In this document: positions 12,094 to 17,190 of the stretch, in pieces
Numbering within the stretch: position 1 is the stretch's first letter
How the letters are laid out: every line of letters starts with the position of its first letter
The notes under the pieces: model-generated
What the model saw: the letters and a program-made list of their open reading frames with translations, nothing else
Told to the model about the DNA's origin: nothing
Database searches by the model: none
Origin: JBDTNQ01 sp039933635
GTDB taxonomy: Bacteria > Acidobacteriota > Vicinamibacteria > Vicinamibacterales > SCN-69-37
Reading direction: 5' to 3'
Assembly (NCBI GenBank): GCA_039933635.1
Contig: JBDTNQ010000095.1
Location: forward strand, 1-17,190
Length of the DNA: 17,190 nucleotides
Position numbers and translations under genes: made by a program

Positions 12094-14352
12094 CTACCGT
12101 GGGCCGACGACCTGCCAGCTCGGATTCACCGATGGCGACGACAAGAAGCCGCTCGCCCCGAGCGTGAGCCCGTTCATGAACCACATATACAGTCCGCCCG
12201 TCGAGGCGTTCTGAAAGAGCAGGTCCGGACGCCCATCGCCGTTGTAGTCGGCCACGGCCCGGGCTTTCCACGCGGGATTCACGGCCGCCGGCGAGAGGCT
12301 CAACGCGCCGGCTACGGTGGTGCCGTTCATCACCCACGCCTGGAGCGCCCCACTTGCATCGTCCTGCAGCAGGATATCTGTCAGCCCGTCACTATTGACG
12401 TCGCCTGTGCCGATGATGCGGACGCCGGTCGGGCCCAGCGACACGATTGTTTGCGGGGTGGTTCGAAGATAGTCGCCGCTGAAATCACCGCGCGAGCCCG
12501 CGTTTCCGAGAGTGCCCAGGGACGGCTTCATGAACCAGACGTAGAACTGCCCGGCGCCGAAGTGCTCCCAGATGATGTCGGCGGAGCCGTCGTTGTTCAC
12601 GTCGCCCGTCGCCACAATCCGCCACGGTGTATTGGCCCCGATGGGAATCGTCTGCTCCGCCACTTTCGTCTCGTGGTCCATCTTGTAGAAGACCGCGGCT
12701 CCGGTCTGTTGATGCTGAAGGAGCAGGTCGGGCTTGCCGTCGCCCGTAAAGTCGCGCATCCCCACAACAAGCAGGTTGGGATCGATCGTGCTCGGGGAGA
12801 GGAACGTCCCGCCGAGCCGCGTCAGGCCGTCCATGTACCACGCATTCAACGACCCCGACGTGCTCTCGAACAGCAGGTCGCTGCGTCCATCGCCGTTCAC
12901 GTCGGCAGCAGTCGGCAGACCAGCCGTGATGTATACGCCAGTGGGATATGGGTTCTCGTCCGAGTCGTTTGAGGCAACCAGCAACCGGCGCGTCGTCTGA
13001 CCAGGCGGCATCGTCGCAAAGTTGACGTACACGTGGACGCGCTGCGACTGGCCGGGCGCGACGTTGAAGGACTGCGGTTCCCACGTGATCCATGGAGCGG
13101 GGCTGTCGAGACTCAGGCCGGTCACGCTCAACGTCGCCGAGCCGTCGTTAATCACGTCGAAGAAATCCGCGGCGGGCCCGAACTGCGCGTTCGGTGCCGC
13201 CACAAGCGTCTCTTCCGCCGGCAGCACACCCTGGGCCCTCAGGCCTTCGACCGCATCTCGAATCGGCTGATCGTCGGCCGGGGTGACGCAGAGCGGACTC
13301 ACGTCTCCAGTGACCGACGACGGCGTGATCCCGGCGCTCACGAACCCATTGATGAAGGACCAGTTGTCGTAGTCCGTCAAGACCGACAGCCCGGAGTTAC
13401 TGGCGCCGCAGCGGCTCGCCCATTGGACGTCCTTGGACACCGAGGACGAGATCACGTTGTCGCAGTTCCAGTCTACGGTGCGACCGAGCCCTATGCCGAC
13501 ACTCTCGTCGAGCGATCCTTCATTCAAGCTACCGAGCAACCCGTGCGAGTACCCGAACGTGTTGAACCCTGAACCCGTATTCGCGAACCCCAGCGCCACC
13601 AGGCTCGGCCCGACGCCGTTCAGCTGGTAGAAGTAGTTCATGATGCTGATGTAGTTCGGCTTGTAGTTCCCGTTGTCCGAACCGCCGTGCAACTGTCCGA
13701 GGTTGTGCCCGAACTCGTGGATGAACGTGCCGATCTGATTCGACATCGTGCCGGTCTGGCCGCTGAAGGAGCCCAGGCTCACGAGATGCGTGTTGCCAGG
13801 CAGATCGGCGATGCCGGAGCTGCCGCCCGTAGAGCCGCCAAAGTAGCTGTAGTTGTGCGCCCAGAGGCTGTAGAAGTAGCGACTGTCACCCGAGTGGTTG
13901 AAGTACGTGCTCTTGATGGCCTGCACGGACGGCGAGTTCGACGGCGAGCCGGTGATATCGATCATCGCCTGCTCGGGAACCGCGTTGCTCACGTCGATCG
14001 TGATCGTGAAGCCCTCACGCGCGAACGTCTGCACGATGCCGTCGATGACCGCCTGCGATGGCTTGTGCGAGTGGCCGGCGGTCTCCATCCAGTCGAGCTC
14101 GACGAAGATCTGCCGGTTGGTCACCGGCACGAACGCGAGCATGGTCGTATCGATGCGAATGTCTGGCGCCGCGCCCTGGACGGTCACGTTCGAGATGAGC
14201 GGAGTTGCCAGCACCAGGCCCAGCACCATCCACCACACGGCGACGGACCGGCGTGACAGCGCGTTGCGCAGTTCTGTAAAGGTGGAGACTCGGCGGGGAG
14301 TGGGAGCGGCCATGGTCGGCCGTTCTGCCTGCAAGTTCACCGCCCGGAACAT
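12094..14352 (-). CDS. Secreted metzincin-type metalloprotease with FG-GAP/VCBS repeats
   Basis: 752 residues from ATG 14352; an in-frame ATG at 14313 is a possible alternative. A hydrophobic export signal spans about residues 36-60 (AVWWMVLGLVLATPLI). The protease part has the full metzincin zinc motif HEFGHNLGQLHGG (His212, Glu213, His216, His222) and a Met-turn at Met238 (SIMNY). A middle domain of about residues 380-475 resembles the choice-of-anchor/ASH beta-sandwich (DFFDVINDGSATLSVTGLSL; VAPGQSQRVHVYVNF; LVASNDSDENPY). From about residue 484 come five FG-GAP/VCBS-like repeats, each with a calcium-binding loop: DVNGDGRSD, DFTGDGKPD, DVNNDGSAD, DVNSDGLTD, DYNGDGRPD. Together these would form a propeller-like adhesive tail. 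It should act outside the cell on a protein substrate that is unknown. All catalytic residues are intact. Confidence 0.88.
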   Translation of the reverse strand: MFRAVNLQAERPTMAAPTPRRVSTFTELRNALSRRSVAVWWMVLGLVLATPLISNVTVQGAAPDIRIDTTMLAFVPVTNRQIFVELDWMETAGHSHKPSQAVIDGIVQTFAREGFTITIDVSNAVPEQAMIDITGSPSNSPSVQAIKSTYFNHSGDSRYFYSLWAHNYSYFGGSTGGSSGIADLPGNTHLVSLGSFSGQTGTMSNQIGTFIHEFGHNLGQLHGGSDNGNYKPNYISIMNYFYQLNGVGPSLVALGFANTGSGFNTFGYSHGLLGSLNEGSLDESVGIGLGRTVDWNCDNVISSSVSKDVQWASRCGASNSGLSVLTDYDNWSFINGFVSAGITPSSVTGDVSPLCVTPADDQPIRDAVEGLRAQGVLPAEETLVAAPNAQFGPAADFFDVINDGSATLSVTGLSLDSPAPWITWEPQSFNVAPGQSQRVHVYVNFATMPPGQTTRRLLVASNDSDENPYPTGVYITAGLPTAADVNGDGRSDLLFESTSGSLNAWYMDGLTRLGGTFLSPSTIDPNLLVVGMRDFTGDGKPDLLLQHQQTGAAVFYKMDHETKVAEQTIPIGANTPWRIVATGDVNNDGSADIIWEHFGAGQFYVWFMKPSLGTLGNAGSRGDFSGDYLRTTPQTIVSLGPTGVRIIGTGDVNSDGLTDILLQDDASGALQAWVMNGTTVAGALSLSPAAVNPAWKARAVADYNGDGRPDLLFQNASTGGLYMWFMNGLTLGASGFLSSPSVNPSWQVVGPR

Positions 14353-14596
14353 CGGCGCCTGGCGGGCCCTCAGACAACTACCAGCGTCCTCAGCGAGTTA
14401 GGCCCCCGATGAACCGCTTGCCAGACCGGGCGAGGGGACCAGAGTCACATCGGACGACGACAGAAGTCAGCAAAAGCCGAGGATTTCGAAATCGACGGCG
14501 GTGTGGCGAATCTGCGCAACACACTGATCTCGTCGATGTCTTCTGCGCCGAGACCGTGGCATTGGCCGATGCGCGGAGGAGCCATCGTCACCGGCC
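14353..14596. other. Intergenic region between the MFS and metalloprotease genes
   Basis: No gene is supported. The open frames present are short and Arg/Ser-rich. It contains a perfect 12-base palindrome GATTTCGAAATC at 14482-14493, a possible protein-binding site. As both flanking genes run leftward, the promoter of the metalloprotease gene must lie here. No clear -35/-10 pair was found, only a weak AGG close to ATG 14352. Confidence 0.4.
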
Positions 14597-15931
14597 CTAG
14601 TCCTCGGGTAACGGTTGCCCCTTCGTCTCGGGCGCCCACCACAGGGCGACGATGCCGACCAGATAGATCGTGGACATCATCACGGCCGCCGTGCGAAAGG
14701 ACATCAGTGTCGCAAGGTAGCCCAGCAGGATCGGAGCCGGCGCCGCGAGGTAGCGCACCGTGTTGTAGCAGAAGCCGACACCAGTGCCGCGCAGGCGCGT
14801 GGGAAACAGTTCAGGAAAGTAGATCGAGTAACCAGCGAACACCGCGAGTTGCGCGAAGCCCATCATCGGCAGCATCCAGTACGCGTCGCTGGCGGTCCGC
14901 AACGAATAGAACACGTACATCGTCGTCAGCATGCTGAGAAGGAATGCGCAGAGAAACGCGAAGCGGCGGCTCAAGCGGGCCGCAACCACGGTGAACACAA
15001 GCATGCCAACGAATGAGCCGACGTCCTGGAGAGCGGTGCCCCAGCCGCGAACGGTGTCGACCACGGTTTGAGGCGCGCCGACGAGTGCCACCGAGATGAG
15101 CTCGGGTGAGAAGAAGCCGATGCCCCACAAACCCACCATGCCGGCCAGTCCCAGGAACAGACCGACGGTCGCGTTCTTTCTCCAGCGGGGATGACGAAAG
15201 AGCTCAGAGACCGAGCCGACGTGTTTCGCGCCACCAGCCGTACGCGCGCGGGCCTTCGCGTCGAGCCAGGACTGCGGCTCGCGCAACACGAGCATCGTCG
15301 GCACGACGAGCAGGGCCGGCAACAATCCCACGAAGAACAGCACGCGCCACCCGGGATACCCGCCGAACAGTCCGGTGGCTCCCGGCGGAATCTGCAGCGT
15401 GATGAGGGACCCCATGATGTTGCCCGTCGCGGACAGCGCCTGCAGCGCCCCGAGGGCCACCGCGCGGAAGTTCGCGGGCACACTCTCCGCCACGAGCGTG
15501 GTGGCCGCACCGAACATACCGCCAATCCCGATGCCGGCGAGGAAGCGGTACAACGTGAAGTCCACCCAGCTCGTCGCCAGCCCGCAGAGTCCGGTGAACA
15601 TCGAGTACACCAGGAGCGTCACCACCATGGTCTTCACGCGACCGAGGCGGTCACTCATCATGCCGAAGATCATGCCGCCCGTGGCCCAGCCGAGGATCAT
15701 CGAGGTCGTCGCATACCCGGCGTACGACTTCAACGATGCGAGCGCCGCGGGATCGGCTCGAAGCAGATCCTTGAGCGCCGACTCGCGGGCCAGGATGAAC
15801 AGCCGCTGATCCATGCAGTCGAACAACCAGCCGCACGAAGCGATGACGACGACGAGCCAGTGGTACGAGGTGACGCCGTCGAACAGTCTCGTTCCGGGTG
15901 CCGCCGCGACAGACGATGTGGGTGTGTGCAT
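14597..15931 (-). CDS. MFS transporter
   Basis: 444 residues, polytopic with about 12 hydrophobic segments. The loop between segments 2 and 3 carries the major-facilitator signature MMSDRLGRVKTM. The second half has YFPELFPTRLRGTGVGFCYN, which is characteristic of the organic-ion/aromatic-acid and sugar-porter branches of the superfamily. The N-terminal DCMDQRLF lies in segment 1. It is a secondary transporter of the inner membrane, probably proton-coupled; the substrate cannot be read from the sequence. It lies 139 bases behind the rpiB-like gene on the same strand and could be co-transcribed, which would fit sugar or sugar-acid uptake, but this is only inference. No strong ribosome binding site precedes ATG 15931. 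Confidence 0.88.
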   Translation of the reverse strand: MHTPTSSVAAAPGTRLFDGVTSYHWLVVVIASCGWLFDCMDQRLFILARESALKDLLRADPAALASLKSYAGYATTSMILGWATGGMIFGMMSDRLGRVKTMVVTLLVYSMFTGLCGLATSWVDFTLYRFLAGIGIGGMFGAATTLVAESVPANFRAVALGALQALSATGNIMGSLITLQIPPGATGLFGGYPGWRVLFFVGLLPALLVVPTMLVLREPQSWLDAKARARTAGGAKHVGSVSELFRHPRWRKNATVGLFLGLAGMVGLWGIGFFSPELISVALVGAPQTVVDTVRGWGTALQDVGSFVGMLVFTVVAARLSRRFAFLCAFLLSMLTTMYVFYSLRTASDAYWMLPMMGFAQLAVFAGYSIYFPELFPTRLRGTGVGFCYNTVRYLAAPAPILLGYLATLMSFRTAAVMMSTIYLVGIVALWWAPETKGQPLPED

Positions 15932-16070
15932 ACAGCGTATTCACCGCTGAGTCGCGACAGCGCCGGCACCACCAGCGGTCAGGCGGGCGCAAACGCGGAC
16001 TCACGTTGGTATGGCGAGCCCATCGTAGTCGAAAGCGGGGGGAAATCGAGAGCGGAAGGTTTTCCGGCGC

Positions 16071-16502
16071 TTACGGCTCGTCGAGCTTCCGGATGCGCTG
16101 GAGATGCCGTCCGCCCTCGAACGGGGCCACCAGCCAGAGGTCCACGATCGGGAGGACCTGCTCGGGTGGAACCAGCCGCTGTCCAATCGACAGGACGTTG
16201 GCATCGTTGTGGGCGCGTGAGAGACGAGCGGACTCCAGGTTCCACACGACGGCGCAACGGACCTTGGGGACCCGGTTGGCCGCCATGGCTTCCCCATTGC
16301 CGGAGCCCCCGAAGATGATCCCGCGCTCACACTCGCCGGCGGCGACCGCGTGCGCGAGGGGCCGAATCATGTCCGGGTAGTCGACCGGAACCTCCGAGTA
16401 GGTGCCGAAGTCCACGACCTCGTGCCCGAGCTCGCGAAGATGGTTCGCGACGAGTCCTTTGTCCTTGAAGCCCGCGTGGTCGGAGGCGACGCCGATGCGC
16501 AT
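16071..16502 (-). CDS. rpiB: RpiB/LacAB-family sugar-phosphate isomerase (ribose-5-phosphate isomerase B, mycobacterial type)
   Basis: 143 residues, the usual length. It begins MRIGVASDHAGFKDK (Asp8-His9 of the substrate site). The catalytic segment is IIFGGSGNGEAMAANRV, with Glu71 where E. coli-type RpiB has Cys in a CGTG motif; this is the mycobacterial variant in which Glu is the proposed base. Other family features are RAHNDANVLSIGQRL (His98) and the phosphate-binding FEGGRHLQRI (Arg132, His133). The known reaction is interconversion of ribose-5-phosphate and ribulose-5-phosphate in the cytosolic pentose phosphate pathway. Relatives act on allose or galactose phosphates, so specificity is not certain. 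No Shine-Dalgarno precedes ATG 16502. TAGACT lies 9 bases upstream. Confidence 0.9.
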   Translation of the reverse strand: MRIGVASDHAGFKDKGLVANHLRELGHEVVDFGTYSEVPVDYPDMIRPLAHAVAAGECERGIIFGGSGNGEAMAANRVPKVRCAVVWNLESARLSRAHNDANVLSIGQRLVPPEQVLPIVDLWLVAPFEGGRHLQRIRKLDEP

Positions 16503-16511
16503 GACCGGTGC

Positions 16512-16517
16512 AGTCTA
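16512..16517 (-). promoter_or_regulatory. -10-like box TAGACT before rpiB
   Basis: GTAGACT on the minus strand (16518-16512) ends 9 bases before ATG 16502, too close for a leader with a ribosome binding site. The same hexamer serves the Xre-RES operon and precedes the HTH-VOC gene. It lies in the 54-base gap behind the YbjQ-like gene, so rpiB may be read both from this box and by read-through. Confidence 0.4.
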
Positions 16518-16556
16518 CCTAATGGGCCACAGCGGGGCGAGGCGCCCACGCCGGCG

Positions 16557-16904
16557 TCATGCGGCCGAGTGCGGCTCGACGACGACGGCCGTCCCGTACG
16601 CGAGCACCTCCGTCACGCCATCCGAGATTTCGTTGGCGTCGTAGCGGACGGCAATCAGCGCGTTGGCGCCCAGTTCGCCGGCGTGTTCCAGCATCAACTG
16701 GTAGGCGTCTGCGCGCGCCTTCTCGCAGAGCTCGGTGTAGAGCGTGATGTTGCCGCCGACGAGCGTCTGCAACGCCGCGCCGATGTTGCCGAGAATACTG
16801 CGGGATCGCACCACGACACCGCGCACGAGGCCCACGTTTCGAATGATGCGATGGCCGGGAAGTTCCAGCCCGGTCGTGACGTTCCTAGGATCGATCGCGT
16901 TCAC
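16557..16904 (-). CDS. YbjQ/UPF0145 family protein
   Basis: 115 residues from GTG 16904, with a strong GGAGG 4 bases upstream (16913-16909). The protein has the conserved UPF0145 pattern: TTGLELPGHRIIRNVGLVRG, VVVRSRSILGNIGAALQTLV, GNITLYTELCEKARADAYQLM, and GANALIAVRYDANEI followed by EVLAYGTAVVVE. Family members form pentameric rings and are often labelled heavy-metal-binding domain, but the function is not established. It is followed on the same strand by rpiB after 54 bases. It is complete and of typical length. Confidence 0.9.
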   Translation of the reverse strand: MNAIDPRNVTTGLELPGHRIIRNVGLVRGVVVRSRSILGNIGAALQTLVGGNITLYTELCEKARADAYQLMLEHAGELGANALIAVRYDANEISDGVTEVLAYGTAVVVEPHSAA

Positions 16905-16965
16905 GTCGCCTCCACGTCTGCGGATATTGCTTCGCCCAGCCTACCCGAGCCGCGACGCGGGATTC

Positions 16966-17001
16966 AAAAAAAACGGCGGGTGGACCGAAGTCCACCCGCC
17001 G
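16966..17001 (-). terminator. Intrinsic terminator of the TonB-dependent receptor gene
   Basis: On the minus strand a perfect 12-bp stem (17001-16990 with 16985-16974, CGGCGGGTGGAC) closes a TTCG tetraloop on a C-G pair, an especially stable loop, and is followed directly by eight T (16973-16966). It lies 28 bases after the stop codon of the receptor gene. The layout is a textbook rho-independent terminator in this direction only. Confidence 0.93.
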
Positions 17002-17028
17002 GTGTGTGCCTTGCCCGCTTTCCGCGCG

Positions 17029-17190
17029 CTAGAACGAGAAGCGCGCGGTTAACTGCATGTTCCGCATCGTCTGGGCCCCGGTCACCGCGCCGAAGCCGGC
17101 GTTGCTGGGGATCAGACGCGTCGGATCGTTGGACCCGTCCGCCAGCGTCTGCGAGTTGCGCAGCGTCTGGTTGGTCGGGCTGTTGTACTG
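17029..17190 (-). CDS. C-terminus of a TonB-dependent/Oar-like outer-membrane receptor, partial
   Basis: The minus strand from the right edge reads 53 residues, QYNSPTNQTLRNSQTLADGS to MQLTARFSF, then TAG at 17031-17029. The final pattern, alternating residues ending in an aromatic Phe (QLTARFSF), is the last beta-strand of an outer-membrane barrel and the signal for its insertion. The preceding Asn/Thr-rich stretch (RLIPSNAGFGAVTGAQTMRN) is typical of the last strands of large Oar-like TonB-dependent receptors with an N-terminal carboxypeptidase-regulatory module. The rest lies outside the window, so the ligand is unknown. It ends in a strong terminator. Confidence 0.72.
   Translation of the reverse strand, partial: QYNSPTNQTLRNSQTLADGSNDPTRLIPSNAGFGAVTGAQTMRNMQLTARFSF

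Noticed and set aside
11383..12972. 529-codon plus-strand frame over the DUF1080, small basic and metalloprotease genes
   Set aside because: Crosses three supported minus-strand genes; translation is Arg/Ala/Pro-rich with no motif.
14409..14600. Short plus-strand frame between the metalloprotease and MFS genes
   Set aside because: No ribosome binding site and no family likeness; treated as intergenic.
15191..16318. 375-codon plus-strand frame over the MFS and rpiB genes
   Set aside because: Antisense to two well-supported proteins; Arg/His/Glu-rich low-complexity translation.
1..17190. CRISPR array, tRNA/rRNA genes, insertion sequence or prophage
   Set aside because: No regular repeat-spacer series, no cloverleaf or rRNA-like stretch, and no transposase, integrase or phage structural protein could be recognised on either strand.

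Overview
The window reads as chromosomal DNA of a high-GC, Gram-negative soil- or sediment-type bacterium, most likely an acidobacterium of the Vicinamibacteria type. This is an inference from gene content: a secreted protein built of carboxypeptidase-regulatory-like repeats, a Tat-exported DUF1080 (3-keto-disaccharide hydrolase-like) protein, a secreted FG-GAP/VCBS metalloprotease, and the C-terminus of an outer-membrane TonB-dependent/Oar-like receptor ending in Phe. No rRNA, tRNA, CRISPR array, transposase or phage gene was seen.

Layout, left to right. Positions 1-886 (minus): a RES-domain toxin, cut by the window edge, behind its Xre/MbcA/ParS-type antitoxin (TGATG overlap), with a recognisable promoter (TTGACG-17-TAGACT) overlapped by a palindromic operator. 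1225-4350 (plus): a soluble GAF-PASx4 hybrid histidine kinase with a C-terminal receiver. 4368-5714 (minus): a GT-C/family 39-like membrane glycosyltransferase converging on the kinase. 5787-8542 (plus): two exported proteins, one with carboxypeptidase-regulatory-like repeats and one of unknown function, diverging from the glycosyltransferase over a 72-base promoter gap. 8618-9285 (plus): a FitA-like/PIN toxin-antitoxin pair with a GTGA overlap. 9316-9954 (minus): a LuxR-type HTH joined to a glyoxalase/VOC domain, with a strong ribosome binding site and ATG exactly at the domain boundary. 10054-10412 (minus): an internally deleted relic of an alkaline-phosphatase/nucleotide-pyrophosphatase-type secreted enzyme. 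10437-10501: paired palindromes, one sharing its 10-bp stem with another copy at 8546-8569. 10533-10814 (plus): a small SEC-C zinc-motif protein. 10818-11965 (minus): the DUF1080 protein behind a small Lys/Arg/Ala-rich basic protein. 12094-14352 (minus): the secreted metzincin with FG-GAP repeats. 14597-16904 (minus): an MFS transporter, an RpiB-type sugar-phosphate isomerase of the mycobacterial (Glu) type, and a YbjQ/UPF0145 protein. 16966-17001: a textbook intrinsic terminator for the receptor gene that enters from the right edge.

No single large system ties the window together. It mixes two toxin-antitoxin modules, export and surface genes, signalling and housekeeping. The most interesting items are the HTH-VOC gene with its internal start, a recurring GTA(G/C)ACT or TANNNT -10-like element placed so close to several starts that leaderless mRNAs are predicted, the repeated intergenic palindrome, and the scar of an internal deletion in the phosphatase relic next to it.
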